This document shows, in pieces, positions 54,084 to 63,877 of a DNA stretch of 64,000 nucleotides. The position numbers and the translations under genes were made by a program. The DNA is from Agromyces marinus (GTDB lineage Bacteria; Actinomycetota; Actinomycetes; Actinomycetales; Microbacteriaceae): NCBI RefSeq assembly GCF_021442325.1, contig NZ_CP087879.1, positions 2,976,001 to 3,040,000 on the forward strand. The letters are read 5' to 3'. The notes below the pieces were generated by a model. That model did no database searches, was not told where the DNA came from, and saw nothing but the letters and a program-made list of their open reading frames with translations. Numbering within the stretch: position 1 is the first letter of the stretch; each line of letters starts with the position of its first letter.

Positions 54084-54376
54084 GACTCGTCCTTCGAGAC
54101 GGTGGCCTGCAATCCGTACGCGTGCATCGCCTGCACGTGCCGCTCCATGCTCTCGCGATCACCGGATGCCACGACGGCGCGCCCTTCGTGGTGCACCAGC
54201 AGCATCAGCCGCTCGGCCTCCTCGCGCGGATAGCCGAAGTAGCTGCGGAACACGTACGTGACGTACGTCATGAGGTTGACGGGGTCGTCCCACACGATGG
54301 TCCGCCACGGCACGTCGGGCCGGACGACCTCGTCGAGGACGAGGTCGCGGTCGAGCTGCTCGAGGGTCGGCGTCAC
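54080..54376 (-). CDS. clpS: ATP-dependent Clp protease adaptor ClpS
   Basis: The 98-residue adaptor delivers N-degron substrates to ClpAP or ClpCP. It has [40 protein letters not shown] and [20 protein letters not shown], including the binding-pocket Asp and His residues of the family. Starts on GTG at 54376. The clpS-DUF2017 order is the usual actinobacterial arrangement. Confidence 0.93.
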   Translation of the reverse strand: MTPTLEQLDRDLVLDEVVRPDVPWRTIVWDDPVNLMTYVTYVFRSYFGYPREEAERLMLLVHHEGRAVVASGDRESMERHVQAMHAYGLQATVSKDES

Positions 54377-54434
54377 CCCTCCAGCCTGACACTTCCGGGC
54401 ATCCGTCGCACGTTCCCGCGGAACGGTCTTCCGG

Positions 54435-57104
54435 TCATCCGCCGCCGGGCGAGGGCGGGCGCCCGAGCGCGTAGGCGACCGCCTGCGGGAGGTCCATCGC
54501 CAGACCGGATCGGTACAGCGGAGCGAGGTCCTCCCGGTCCGGATCCAGCTCGTCGATCGAGAGGCCCCGGATCCGCGTGACCTCGTGGTCGACGATCTTG
54601 GCGCCCGACGAGTTCCGGAGGCCCCGCACGGCCCCGGCGAGGCGGGCCGCCCGCTCCTCGTCGCCCGCGGCCTGTGCCAGGGCCGCGGCCAGGGAGAGGA
54701 ACATCACGACCGCGGAGACGTCGCGGTGCGGCGCGAAGAGGTCGAGCCCCTGCTCGAGGTAGTCCCAGGCGGTGTCGAGGTCGTCGATGCGGGCGGAGAA
54801 GATCGCGACCTCGAACATCCCCCAGCCCATGCCGAACTCGTTGCCCGCGCGACGGTAATGCTCGATGCTCTCGTGGAAGAGCTCGAGCGCGTGCGGGATG
54901 TCGTCGTCGAGGTCCGAGACCGCCAGCCCCCGGCCCCAGGCGATGTTGCCCAGCCCGTCCTCGTTGCCGAGCCGGCGATGGATCGCCTCCCCCTCGTCGT
55001 AGAGACCGTGGACCTCGCGGCGTACCTCGTCGGTGATCCCGGCGGTGATGGCGGCGACCGAGACCCCGATCGCGAGGTTGTAGATCGCGTTGGCGACGTC
55101 CGCAGGCCCGCCGAGCTCGCGCTGGATGGCGAGCGCCTCCCGGTACGGCTGGACGCAGCGCTCGACGTCGCCCTGCCACCAGTACACCCCGCCGAGCGCT
55201 TCGAGGGCCGCCGCGCGATGGAGCGGCTGCCCGCCCCGGAGGGCGACCACGGTCTCGAGGCGGCTCCGCCCCTCGTAGAGGTGGCCACGCGTCTGCCAGA
55301 ACCGCCACGACGCGGCGGCCAGGCGTGAGGCCAGGTCGACCTGGCCGTGGACCGCTGCCCAGTCGAGGGCGGTTCGGACGTTGTCGTGATCGGCGTCGAA
55401 CCGGTCGAGCCAAGCGGAGCGTTCTTCGCCGAGGACGTGCGCGGCGAACACCTCGGCCCAGTCGGCGTACGCCTCGAGGTGCCGCAGGTGCGCGGCCTCG
55501 CCCGATCCGCTCGCCTCGAGCTTCAGGAGCGCGACCTCGCGGATCACGTGCAGGGTGCGGAACCGGGCCCGCCCGCCGGGAGCCGCGACCTGTCGCAGCA
55601 GTCCCTGGTCGATGAGCTCCGCGAGTCCGGTCATCAGGTCGACGTCCAGGTCGTCGCACACGCGCTCGATCTGCTCCAGGTCGGCGCCGCCCGCGAACAC
55701 GCCGAGCCGGGCGAAGAGCTCCTGCACGGGCGGGTCGAGCAGGTCGTGGCTCCAGGCGATCGCGCCCTCGATGGTGCGCTGTCGCGGCGGGAGGTCGATC
55801 GTGCCCGTCCCGGGCCTCGCGGGGTCCAGCCGCGACAGGATCTCCGACACGGGGAGGAGCCGGACCCGCGAGGCGACCAGCTCGATCGCGAGCGGGAGCC
55901 CGTCGAGGCCCCGGACGAGCTCGGAGACGGCCTCGGCGTTCTCGGGTGTCACCGCGAAGTCCGGCCTGACGGCGGTCGCCCGGTCGACGAAGAGCGCGAC
56001 CGCGTCGGCCTCGCTCACGGTCGCCGGGTCGCCCGCTCGGGGCAGGTCCATGGGCTCGAGCGGCATCTCCTGCTCGGCGGCGATCCTGAGCGGACCGCGG
56101 GAGGTGATGAGGAACCGCGACCTCGGTGCGGCCCGCACGAGGTCGGCGACGACGGATGCCGCGGGGATGAGCTGCTCGAAGTTGTCGAGGATCAGCAGCA
56201 TCTCCCGGTCGGTCATCTGCTCGACGAGTGCGGCACGCGGGAGCCGGTTGCCCGGCGACGAGTCCTCGCCCAGTGCGCGCAGGATCTGCGACGGCACGAC
56301 ATCGGGATCGTCGACGGGGGCGAGGTCGACGAAGAACACGCCGTCGCGGAAGCGGCTGCCGATCTCGGCGCCGACCTGGAGCGCGAGTCGGGTCTTGCCG
56401 GTTCCACCGGTACCGGTCACGGTCACGACGTGCGCGCGCTCGAGCAGTTCGCGGACCCTGGCCCGCTCACGACGGCGCCCGACGAAGTGCGTCACCGGTT
56501 CGGGCAGGGTGTTCGGCGCCTCCGCCTCCGTGCGCAGCGCCGGGAACCCGGCGCCGGCGCCGGGCAGGTCGAGTTGGAACAGCCCCTCCGCCTGCGAGAG
56601 ATCCCGCAGGTGGTGCCTGCCGAGGTCTCGGAGCGCGGTGCCGTGGGGCAGGTCGTGCTCGACGAGCGCGGCGGTCGCGGCCGAGAGCACGACCTGCCCG
56701 CCGTGCGCGGCGGACATGATGCGGGCCGCCCGATGGACGTCGAGGCCGACGTAGTCGTCGCCGCCCAGCAGCCCGACCCCGGAGTGCAGTCCCATCCGCA
56801 CGCGGAATGCGAACCCGTCGGGCCAGTCGTGCGCGGTGAGCGCGTGCTGGGCGTCCGCAGCGGCAGCCGCGGCGTCGACGGCCGACGCGAACACCGCGAA
56901 GAACCCGTCGCCCTCGCTCTTGACGACGGTTCCCCGGTTGCCCGCGACCGCCTCCCGCACGATCCGGTCGTGGTCGGCGAGCAGCGCCGGCCACCGCTCG
57001 CCGGCGCGCTCGACCAGCCGGGTCGACCCCTCGACGTCGGTGAACAGGAAGGTGACCGTCCCCGTCGGGAGACGACGACGGCTCGTCTCGGCCGTGCTGG
57101 TCAC
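54435..57104 (-). CDS. cyclase-STAND ATPase-TPR regulator
   Basis: This 889-residue protein has a class III nucleotidyl cyclase domain (about 15-185), an NB-ARC/AAA-type ATPase (Walker [14 protein letters not shown] and [10 protein letters not shown]), and a C-terminal helical repeat region (about 520-880). Cyclase features are Asp23 in FTDVEGST and Lys62 and Asp66 in [10 protein letters not shown]; the usual transition-state Asn is replaced by His in [10 protein letters not shown], so activity may be altered. These proteins are regulators found in large numbers in actinobacteria. GTG start. Substrate or trigger unknown. Confidence 0.87.
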   Translation of the reverse strand: MTSTAETSRRRLPTGTVTFLFTDVEGSTRLVERAGERWPALLADHDRIVREAVAGNRGTVVKSEGDGFFAVFASAVDAAAAAADAQHALTAHDWPDGFAFRVRMGLHSGVGLLGGDDYVGLDVHRAARIMSAAHGGQVVLSAATAALVEHDLPHGTALRDLGRHHLRDLSQAEGLFQLDLPGAGAGFPALRTEAEAPNTLPEPVTHFVGRRRERARVRELLERAHVVTVTGTGGTGKTRLALQVGAEIGSRFRDGVFFVDLAPVDDPDVVPSQILRALGEDSSPGNRLPRAALVEQMTDREMLLILDNFEQLIPAASVVADLVRAAPRSRFLITSRGPLRIAAEQEMPLEPMDLPRAGDPATVSEADAVALFVDRATAVRPDFAVTPENAEAVSELVRGLDGLPLAIELVASRVRLLPVSEILSRLDPARPGTGTIDLPPRQRTIEGAIAWSHDLLDPPVQELFARLGVFAGGADLEQIERVCDDLDVDLMTGLAELIDQGLLRQVAAPGGRARFRTLHVIREVALLKLEASGSGEAAHLRHLEAYADWAEVFAAHVLGEERSAWLDRFDADHDNVRTALDWAAVHGQVDLASRLAAASWRFWQTRGHLYEGRSRLETVVALRGGQPLHRAAALEALGGVYWWQGDVERCVQPYREALAIQRELGGPADVANAIYNLAIGVSVAAITAGITDEVRREVHGLYDEGEAIHRRLGNEDGLGNIAWGRGLAVSDLDDDIPHALELFHESIEHYRRAGNEFGMGWGMFEVAIFSARIDDLDTAWDYLEQGLDLFAPHRDVSAVVMFLSLAAALAQAAGDEERAARLAGAVRGLRNSSGAKIVDHEVTRIRGLSIDELDPDREDLAPLYRSGLAMDLPQAVAYALGRPPSPGGG

Positions 57105-57185
57105 GTTTCGAGCCTGACACGTGGCGGGCGCGTCCGCACGCCCCAGTTCGCGTCGCCCGGCTCGAGCGGACGAGGAACGACCCCT

Positions 57186-58316
57186 TCAGCGCACCGACGC
57201 CGTGACGGTGAACTTCGGGTTGCGCGCGATCTGGCGGGTCGGGCCGATGATGCGCTCGAGCAGGCCGCGGTACCGCAGGTGCGAGTTCCACACGCACCAC
57301 AGTTCGCCGCCCGGCTCGAGCACGCGTGCGGCCTCGGCGAACAGGTGGGCGGCGATGCCGGTGTGGACCGCCGCGTCCGAGTGGAAGGGCGGGTTGAGCA
57401 CCACGAGTCGCTCGCTCGCGTCCGGCAGGTGCTCGAGGCCGTCCGCGCGGGCGACCTCGACGCGCTCGGCGACGCCGTTCGCGCGTGCGGTGAGGCGAGC
57501 GGATGCCGCGGCCGCGGCGCTCCGGTCGGACGCGCGCACCACGAGCCCGGGCCGCTCGCGCGCGAGCCGGGCCGCGACGACGCCCGAGCCGCACGCGAGG
57601 TCCACCGCGCTGCGCGCGTCGGGCACCGCACCCGCGAGGACGTCGAGCAGGAACCGCGTGCCGATGTCGATCGCCGTGCCGGCGAACACGCCGCCGTGTG
57701 CGACGACGACGAGATCGAGGCCGGGGTCTCGGCGTTCGCGCGGCCACGCCTCGGCGGGCGGCATCCGCTCGGGTCTCGGACCGGTCGCGACGAGCAGGCG
57801 GGACTTCTGCCTGGCATGACTGACGTCGACGCGGTCGAACCACGCGCCGAGCACGTCGTTCATCTGGAGGGTCATGTGCTTGATGCGGCCGCCCGCGACG
57901 ACGCGGACGTCGGCCGCGGCGTGCCGGGCGACGAGCCCGGCGACCTCGTCCAGGCGGTCCAGCGAGCGTGGGAGCCTCATGAGCACGAGCTCGGCACCGG
58001 CGATGAGTTCCGGCTCGAGCGGCAGGCTGCGCGGCCGGTCCTCGACGGGGATGCCGAGGCGGTCGGCGTTCGCGGCGAGCGCGCGCTCGCCCGTGATCGG
58101 GTCCTGGTGCACGCGGACGGCGCGCGCCCCGGCGAGCGTCGCGCCGAGGGCGAGCGCGCCGTAGGCGTCGTCGATGACGGCGACGGAGCCGGCGGCCGCC
58201 GGGGCCTCGGCGAGCGCGCGCACGGATTCGTCGAGGATCAGCCGATCCGCGGCATCCGCTGCGGCGAGCCCGGGCGCCTCGAGGTCCGGGTGCCTGCGCA
58301 GCGCGTCGAAGTCCAC
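57186..58316 (-). CDS. RlmG/RsmC-like rRNA guanine-N2 methyltransferase
   Basis: The 376-residue protein has two related halves as in RlmG and RsmC; the active C-terminal half holds SAM motif SAVDLACGSGVVAARLAR and catalytic LNPPFHSD (NPPF). The N-terminal half is a degenerate domain. Such enzymes methylate guanine N2 in 16S or 23S rRNA. Which rRNA site cannot be told. GTG start at 58316. Confidence 0.85.
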   Translation of the reverse strand: MDFDALRRHPDLEAPGLAAADAADRLILDESVRALAEAPAAAGSVAVIDDAYGALALGATLAGARAVRVHQDPITGERALAANADRLGIPVEDRPRSLPLEPELIAGAELVLMRLPRSLDRLDEVAGLVARHAAADVRVVAGGRIKHMTLQMNDVLGAWFDRVDVSHARQKSRLLVATGPRPERMPPAEAWPRERRDPGLDLVVVAHGGVFAGTAIDIGTRFLLDVLAGAVPDARSAVDLACGSGVVAARLARERPGLVVRASDRSAAAAASARLTARANGVAERVEVARADGLEHLPDASERLVVLNPPFHSDAAVHTGIAAHLFAEAARVLEPGGELWCVWNSHLRYRGLLERIIGPTRQIARNPKFTVTASVR

Positions 58317-58341
58317 CCCGGAACCCTATCCGCGGAGCGGG

Positions 58342-58713
58342 TCAGCCGTCGGCGAGGAGCTGCGACATGCGGTCGAGCGCTCCGGGCACGAGCTTGTAGT
58401 AGGCCCAGGTGCCGCGCTTGCTGCGCTCGAGGAACCCGGCGGTCGCGAGGATCTTCAGGTGGTGCGAGACGGTCGGCTGGCTGAGACCGACGGGGTCGAT
58501 GAGGTCGCAGACGCAGGCCTCCTCCCCATCGGACTTCGCGACGATCGAGAGCAGCCGCAGCCTCGTGGGGTCGGCCAGCGCCTTGAAGGATGCCGCGAGC
58601 CGCTCGGCGCGGTCGAGGTCCATCGGCTCGGTCACGAGCGGGCTGCAGCAGGCGCCGTCGCTCGCGCTCGAGCCGGCCGCGGCGCCGACGGGCGTGAGTT
58701 CGAAGGTCGTCAT
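58342..58713 (-). CDS. ArsR family metalloid-responsive repressor
   Basis: The 123-residue winged-helix repressor has the arsenic-sensing ACVCDL segment in the DNA-binding helix region, LSQPTVSHHLKILATAGFLE and an N-terminal GACCSPLV cysteine pair as in actinobacterial ArsR proteins. Arsenite or antimonite release it from DNA. It is divergent from the flavin monooxygenase and shares two operator boxes with it. Confidence 0.9.
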   Translation of the reverse strand: MTTFELTPVGAAAGSSASDGACCSPLVTEPMDLDRAERLAASFKALADPTRLRLLSIVAKSDGEEACVCDLIDPVGLSQPTVSHHLKILATAGFLERSKRGTWAYYKLVPGALDRMSQLLADG

Positions 58714-58733
58714 GCACCGATCCTAGCTTGTAC

Positions 58734-58784
58734 ATTGACAAACTTCGATGAATGGGTCGAGACTGGGCATCGACGAACTTCGAT
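58734..58784. promoter_or_regulatory. two ArsR operator boxes in the arsR-monooxygenase gap
   Basis: Boxes at 58734-58749 (ATTGACAAACTTCGAT) and 58769-58784 (ATCGACGAACTTCGAT) share the pattern ATYGA-N6-TCGAT, an imperfect inverted repeat, and are starts 35 bases apart. Between divergent genes they could repress both. The upstream frame of the monooxygenase overlaps the second box, which supports the downstream start. Confidence 0.65.
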
Positions 58785-58802
58785 ATGCCGGAAAGGCCCG
58801 CC

Positions 58803-60137
58803 ATGACCCTGCTCGACCTCACCCGCCCGACGTCCCGATCCGATCGCCTCGACACCCTGCCCGTCGCGATCATCGGCGCAGGGCCGATCGGCCTGGCCGC
58901 CGCCGCGAACCTCCTCGAGCGCGGGATCGACGTCGTCGTGTACGAGGCCGGCGACCGCGTCGGCGCGAGCATCCGCGAGTGGGGGCACATCCGCCTGTTC
59001 TCGCCGTGGCGCATGCTCGTCGACCCCGCCTCGCGGCGCCTGCTCGAGGCATCCGGGTGGCAGCACCCAGCGGAGGACCGCCTGCCCACCGGAACCGAGC
59101 TCGTCGAGCGGTACCTCGAACCGCTCGCCGCCCTCGAACCGCTCGCCTCGCGCATCCGCTTCGGCATCGACGTGACGGCCGTCGCGCGCGAGGGCATGGA
59201 CCGCACCCGCACGGCCGGCCGCGCGGCGACGCCGTTCGTGCTGCGCGTGCGCGAGGCATCCGGTGAGGTGCAGGATGTCGCGGCGCGGGCCGTCATCGAT
59301 GCGTCGGGGACCTGGCGCACCCCCAACCGGCTCGGCTCGAGCGGCCTCGACCCGCTCGGGCTCGACGAGGTCGCAGACGCCGTGACCCACGCGCTGCCCG
59401 ACGTGCTCGGCACCGACCGCGCCCGCTTCGCGGGCCGACGCGTGACCGTCGTCGGCGCAGGCCACTCCGCGGCGAACACCCTGCTCGCGCTCGCCGCGCT
59501 CGCACGCGAGGAGCCCGGGACCCGCATCACGTGGGCGATCCGCAACGCCTCGGCGGTGCGTGTCACCACATCCGAGGACGACGGCCTCGCCGCGCGCGCC
59601 TCGATCGGGCGCCGCGTCGACGACCTCGTCGCGGCGGGGCGCGTCGAGGTGCTCGACCGCTTCGAGATCGTGCGCCTCGGCCGTGCCGCCGACGGCGGCG
59701 GCGGCGACGGCGGCGGCGTGCGGATCGTCGGCTCGCGCGGCGGCGAGCTCGTCGAGCACGACGCCGACGTGATCGTGAACGCCACGGGGTTCCGACCCGA
59801 CCTCGACATGCTCCGCGAGGTGCGCCTCGAACTCGACGACGTCGTCGAGGCGCCGAAGCGCCTCGCCCCGCTCATCGACCCGAACGTGCACTCATGCGGC
59901 ACGGTCGAACCGCACGGCTTCGCCGAACTCCGGCAGCCCGAGGACGGCTTCTTCCTCGTCGGCATGAAGAGCTACGGCCGCGCCCCGACCTTCCTGCTCG
60001 CGACCGGGTACGAGCAGGTCCGATCGATCGCCGCGTGGCTCGCGGACGACGCCGCAGGCGCGGCGAAGGTCGAACTCGTGCTGCCCGCGACGGGCGTGTG
60101 CTCGACGAGCCTCGACGGGTCGGCCGGCTGCTGCTGA
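58803..60137 (+). CDS. flavin-dependent monooxygenase in an ars context (ArsO-like)
   Basis: The 444-residue flavoprotein has two nucleotide motifs, VAIIGAGPIGLAAAANLLER and RVTVVGAGHSAANTLLALAA, and NATGFRPDL, typical of FMO/TrkA-like oxidases. It ends with the cysteine-bearing tail GVCSTSLDGSAGCC, which could bind a trivalent metalloid. Homologues called ArsO lie in arsenic operons. ATG at 58803 has a GGAAAGG site. Efflux genes arsB, acr3 or arsC are not here, so its exact role is uncertain. Confidence 0.82.
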   Translation: MTLLDLTRPTSRSDRLDTLPVAIIGAGPIGLAAAANLLERGIDVVVYEAGDRVGASIREWGHIRLFSPWRMLVDPASRRLLEASGWQHPAEDRLPTGTELVERYLEPLAALEPLASRIRFGIDVTAVAREGMDRTRTAGRAATPFVLRVREASGEVQDVAARAVIDASGTWRTPNRLGSSGLDPLGLDEVADAVTHALPDVLGTDRARFAGRRVTVVGAGHSAANTLLALAALAREEPGTRITWAIRNASAVRVTTSEDDGLAARASIGRRVDDLVAAGRVEVLDRFEIVRLGRAADGGGGDGGGVRIVGSRGGELVEHDADVIVNATGFRPDLDMLREVRLELDDVVEAPKRLAPLIDPNVHSCGTVEPHGFAELRQPEDGFFLVGMKSYGRAPTFLLATGYEQVRSIAAWLADDAAGAAKVELVLPATGVCSTSLDGSAGCC

Positions 60138-60186
60138 CGGTCGCGGGCGCCCGGGCCGCCGGGCGAACCATCCGTTCGATCGCGCC

Positions 60187-61521
60187 TCAGGGGGCCGGGG
60201 GCGGCTCGGCGTCGGGCTCGGACGCCCGCCCGGCATCCGCCGTCGCCGGCGAGGCCTCCGGGCCCGACCCCGACACGATCCGGAACTCCGGCGCCCGCGA
60301 CACGAGCAGCCACGCCGGGAGGATGATCACGCACAGCCACGGCAGGAGCGCCAGGTCGCCGGCGACCGCCGCCGCGACGAACAGGGCGAGCCATCCGTCC
60401 TTCGCCATCACCAGGAGGATCCCGATGAGCGCGCTCGCGACGCACAGCGCGATCGGCAGCGACGGGATCAGCGCGTGCGCGAGCAGGCCGAGCGCCGCAC
60501 CCGCGAACGCCGCCGGGAAGATGCGACCACCGCGGAACGCGGCGCTCGCAGCCACCACCAGCGCGACGAGCTTGATGAGCACGATCACGACGAGCTGCCC
60601 GGGGTCGTAGGCGTCGGGGTCCTCGAACAGCTCCCCCATCTGGTCGAGCCCCTTGAACAACGTGATCGGGCCGCCGATGAGCCCCAGCAGCCCGAGCACC
60701 AGCCCGCCCGCCGTCGCGATGAGCAACGGCTGCCGGAGCGAGTGGAACGCCCGGTGCACGAACGGGAACGCGAACGCCCCGATGAGTCCGATCGCGACGC
60801 CCGCGACGGCGATGACGATGCCGGCCAGGAGCAGCAGGGGCGTCGTGGGTGCCGTGGGCAGCGTGAACTGCAGCGGCGGCGCGCCCAGCACGTGCATCGT
60901 CCCGGCCGCGGCGCCCGCCGAGGCCAGCGGCAGGAACAGCTTGTCCCACAGCGCGCCCCCGCCGCGGATCGCGGCGAGCGTCCCCGTGAAGAGCAGGGCC
61001 GCGGCGACGGGCGAACCGAACAGGGCGCCGATCGTGCCCGCAGCGGCCATCAGCATGCCGAGGTTCGCGCCCACGCGCGGCATCAGCCGGCCGAACAGCG
61101 CGACCGTGAGCGCGACGTTGATCGCGATGATCGGGTTCTCCGGGCCGAGGCTGACCCCGCCCGCGAGCGCGAGACCCGTGACGATGACGAGCCCGGGCAG
61201 CGTGCGGAGCTTCAGCGGCTCGGCGACGAGTTCCGTCGTGGCCGAGTCGGGGCCGCCGTGGCCCGGCAGGAACTGGAGCCCCAGCCCCACCGCGAACCCG
61301 GTCGCGGTGAGCACGACGACGATCCACCAGCCGTTCGGATCGACGCCCAGTGCGCCGGGCAACGTCGTCCACAGCACCCCCTGGAGCGCGCCCGCCGCGA
61401 GGTCGAGCGCGCGGAGGACCAGCGCGCAGAGCACGCCGACGACGAGCGCGGGCACGAGGAGGACGAGCAGTTGGGCCGGCGTGGGCGCCGGCATGGGCAT
61501 GTCGGCCGAGTCATCCGTCAT
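60187..61521 (-). CDS. ClC-type chloride/ion channel protein
   Basis: The 444-residue protein has about 11 helices and belongs to the ClC superfamily, near the YfeO type. In the first selectivity loop it has SLGPENPIIAIN where classic ClC proteins have GREGP, then LFGSPVAAALLFTG and the later AFRGGRIFPAAFAGAALG (GxxFP). The deviations fit ion channel proteins of unknown selectivity. ATG at 61521 begins MTDDSADMP. C-terminus is Pro/Glu/Ala-rich. Confidence 0.83.
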   Translation of the reverse strand: MTDDSADMPMPAPTPAQLLVLLVPALVVGVLCALVLRALDLAAGALQGVLWTTLPGALGVDPNGWWIVVVLTATGFAVGLGLQFLPGHGGPDSATTELVAEPLKLRTLPGLVIVTGLALAGGVSLGPENPIIAINVALTVALFGRLMPRVGANLGMLMAAAGTIGALFGSPVAAALLFTGTLAAIRGGGALWDKLFLPLASAGAAAGTMHVLGAPPLQFTLPTAPTTPLLLLAGIVIAVAGVAIGLIGAFAFPFVHRAFHSLRQPLLIATAGGLVLGLLGLIGGPITLFKGLDQMGELFEDPDAYDPGQLVVIVLIKLVALVVAASAAFRGGRIFPAAFAGAALGLLAHALIPSLPIALCVASALIGILLVMAKDGWLALFVAAAVAGDLALLPWLCVIILPAWLLVSRAPEFRIVSGSGPEASPATADAGRASEPDAEPPPAP

Positions 61522-61667
61522 CGTCGCCCCCGATCGCGATCGCGCATCGCCGGACCGCCGGAGCAGGTCCGGACCGCTGGGCACAGCCTCGCACACCGCG
61601 GGTCCCGACGCAGGAGGGAGCACGTGACATCCTGCGCGCCGAGTCGCCCCCCGGACCCGCTCCGGTC

Positions 61668-62090
61668 TCAGTCGCGCTCGAGCGGGCGCCACACGACGAC
61701 CGCGTTCTCGCGCCGAACGCGCGTTCCCGTGCGCAGCGAGACGACCTCGCCCGCGGAGCCCGCAGCGAAGACGCGGCGCCCCGGTCGGTTCAGCATCTCA
61801 TCGGCGAGCGCGCGCTCGAGTTCGCGCACCCGACCGCGCAGCTCGCTGACCTCGTTCTCGAGGCCGAGCACCCGCCGGATGCCCTCGAGGCTCACGCCCT
61901 CGCTCGAGAGCTGCTGGATCTCGCGCAGCTGGGCGACATCCCGCATCGAATAGCGACGCGACTTGCCCGCCGTGCGCTTCGGCGAGACCAGGCCCATGCG
62001 GTCGTACTGGCGGAGCGTCTGGGGGTGCATGCCCGCCAGCTCGGCCGCGATCGAGATGACGAACAGCGGGCTCTCGCCGTCGACCTGCAT
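61668..62090 (-). CDS. hspR: heat shock repressor HspR (MerR family)
   Basis: The 140-residue MerR-type protein has SIAAELAGMHPQTLRQYDRM, GLVSPKRTAGKSRRYSMRDV and VAQLREIQQLSSEGVSLEGI, the HspR helix-turn-helix, followed by a coiled segment. HspR represses the dnaK operon and clpB by binding HAIR elements, with DnaK as co-repressor. It is the last gene of the operon and overlaps dnaJ by one base (TGATG). Its likely operator at clpB is at 35652-35672. Confidence 0.92.
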   Translation of the reverse strand: MQVDGESPLFVISIAAELAGMHPQTLRQYDRMGLVSPKRTAGKSRRYSMRDVAQLREIQQLSSEGVSLEGIRRVLGLENEVSELRGRVRELERALADEMLNRPGRRVFAAGSAGEVVSLRTGTRVRRENAVVVWRPLERD

Positions 62091-63103
62091 CAGGAACTCC
62101 GGGCCTTGGCGAGCAGGTCCTCTCGGGGGTCCTCGTCGGGAAGCTGCGACTGGAACTCGCGCAGTTTCTCCTCGGCATCCTTCGTCAGATGGGCGGGAAC
62201 CGCGACCTGGACCACGGCGAGCAGGTCGCCCGTGCCCTTGGCGGTCTCGACACCTCGGCCCTTGACGCGCAGGACGCGGCCGCTCGGGGTTCCGGGCGCC
62301 ACCCTGAGCTTCACGGGGTCGCCGCCGAGCGTGGGCACCTGGATGGTCGCGCCGAGCGCGGCCTCGGCGAACGTCACGGGCACGTTCACGCGCAGGTTCA
62401 ACCCGTCGCGCTCGAACACCGGGTGCCTGCGGACCTTCACCGTGAGCACGATGTCGCCATGCTCGCCCCCGTCGGGCGACGGGTGGCCCTTGCCGCGCAG
62501 GCGGATCTTCTGCCCGTCGGAGACGCCCGCGGGAACGTTCACGGTGATCTCGCGGCCCTCCGCGGTCTGCAGCGTGATCCGGTCGCCGCGTGTGGCCGTG
62601 ATGAAGTCGAGCGTGGTCGACGCGGTGACGTCGCGGCCCTTCGTCGGCCCGCCGAACCCGCGGTAGCCGCCGGTGGGCTGGCCGAACCGGCCCCCGCCGA
62701 AGAGCCCGCCGAGCAGGTCGTCGTACTCGCCGCCGGGGCCGCCCGGCCCGCCGGCCCCCGGACGGAACGTGTACCGGGCGCCGCCGCCCTGCTGGCCGAA
62801 CATGCCGCCGAAGACGTCCTCGAAGCCGCCGGCGCCGGCGCCGCCGGGTGCGGTGAATCGCGCGCCGCCGCCCATCGCGCGCACGGCGTCGTACTCCTTG
62901 CGCTGCTCGGCATCCGAGAGCACCGAGTTCGCCTCGCTGATCTCCTTGAACTTCGCCTCGGCCGCCGCATCCCCCGGGTTCTGGTCGGGGTGGTACTTGC
63001 GGGCGAGCTTGCGGTACGCCTTCTTGACGTCGGCGTCGCTCGCATCCTTCGAGACGCCGAGGATGGCGTAGAAGTCCTTGTCGAACCAATCCTGGCTGGC
63101 CAT
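62090..63103 (-). CDS. dnaJ: DnaJ/CbpA-type co-chaperone without zinc fingers
   Basis: The 337-residue Hsp40 has the J domain ([20 protein letters not shown], then [16 protein letters not shown] with the HPD motif), a long Gly/Phe-rich linker (about 75-150) and the C-terminal substrate-binding domains ([38 protein letters not shown]). The four CxxCxGxG repeats of type I DnaJ are missing, so it is a type II protein. An AGGAAGGAGG site precedes it. It follows grpE after a 96-base gap. Confidence 0.92.
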   Translation of the reverse strand: MASQDWFDKDFYAILGVSKDASDADVKKAYRKLARKYHPDQNPGDAAAEAKFKEISEANSVLSDAEQRKEYDAVRAMGGGARFTAPGGAGAGGFEDVFGGMFGQQGGGARYTFRPGAGGPGGPGGEYDDLLGGLFGGGRFGQPTGGYRGFGGPTKGRDVTASTTLDFITATRGDRITLQTAEGREITVNVPAGVSDGQKIRLRGKGHPSPDGGEHGDIVLTVKVRRHPVFERDGLNLRVNVPVTFAEAALGATIQVPTLGGDPVKLRVAPGTPSGRVLRVKGRGVETAKGTGDLLAVVQVAVPAHLTKDAEEKLREFQSQLPDEDPREDLLAKARSS

Positions 63104-63142
63104 CGGCGCCTCCTTCCTGCTGAATCTACTGGGAACCGGGGC

Positions 63143-63192
63143 GGGCCGGACCGCGACGCCCGCCGAGCATGGCGGATGCCGCGGACCGGCCC
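63143..63192. promoter_or_regulatory. hairpin in the grpE-dnaJ gap
   Basis: Bases 63143-63155 and 63180-63192 are reverse complements with one mismatch, with a further small stem inside. The structure might reduce dnaJ-hspR expression relative to dnaK-grpE or act as an RNA processing site. No gene fits the gap. Confidence 0.4.
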
Positions 63193-63199
63193 GTGCGGG

Positions 63200-63877
63200 T
63201 CACGCCGGCGTCTTGACGACGACCTTCGCGACCCGGAGGAGCGTGTCGCCCAGCAGGTAGCCCGTCTCGACGACGTCGGCGACCGTGTCGACCTCGACCT
63301 CGTCGGAGTGCTGCTGGAAGATCGCCTCGTGGCGCTGCGGATCGAACGCCTCGCCCACCTCGCCGAACTTCGCGAGGCCCAGCCGCTCGACCGACGCGCG
63401 GAGCTTGGCCGCGATCGTGGCGAACGCCCCCTCGCTCTCGAGGTCGCCGTGCTTCTCGGCGCGGTCGAGGTCGTCGAGCACGGGCAGCAGCACCGCGACC
63501 GCCGCGCCCATCGCGCGCTCGCGCTCGAGTTCGCGGTTCGCCTCGGTGCGCTTGCGATAGTTGGCGTACTCGGCCGTGACGCGCTTGAGGTCGGCGAGGT
63601 GCTCGGCCGACGGGTCGTCGACCTCGGCCTGCGCGGCGCTCAGGATGTCCTCGACGGTCAACTCGTCCTCGCCCTCGGCGGGCGCGTCGGCATCGGGCTC
63701 ACCAGCCGCGTCTGCATCGGGCGAAGCGGATGCCGCGGCAGCCGTCGCACCGGCCTCGGGGGCGGACTCGGCGTCCGCCCCGTCGGCCTTCGGCTTGCGA
63801 ACCTCGCCCGTCTCCGGGTCGATCCGCCGTTTGTCGCGGATGATCGACTCGTCCTGGTTCTGGTTCTCGTCCGTCAT
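63200..63877 (-). CDS. grpE: nucleotide exchange factor GrpE
   Basis: The 225-residue protein is GrpE, which exchanges nucleotide on DnaK. After a disordered acidic N-terminus (about 1-75) come the coiled coil and beta region: EHLADLKRVTAEYANYRKRT, GAAVAVLLPVLDDLDRAEKH, GLAKFGEVGEAFDPQRHEAI and VVETGYLLGDTLLRVAKVVV. ATG overlaps the dnaK stop as ATGA. Confidence 0.95.
   Translation of the reverse strand: MTDENQNQDESIIRDKRRIDPETGEVRKPKADGADAESAPEAGATAAAASASPDADAAGEPDADAPAEGEDELTVEDILSAAQAEVDDPSAEHLADLKRVTAEYANYRKRTEANRELERERAMGAAVAVLLPVLDDLDRAEKHGDLESEGAFATIAAKLRASVERLGLAKFGEVGEAFDPQRHEAIFQQHSDEVEVDTVADVVETGYLLGDTLLRVAKVVVKTPA

Noticed and set aside
58752-58802. Earlier ATG for the flavin monooxygenase
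   Set aside because: It overlaps the second ArsR operator box and lacks a ribosome binding site; ATG at 58803 has one.
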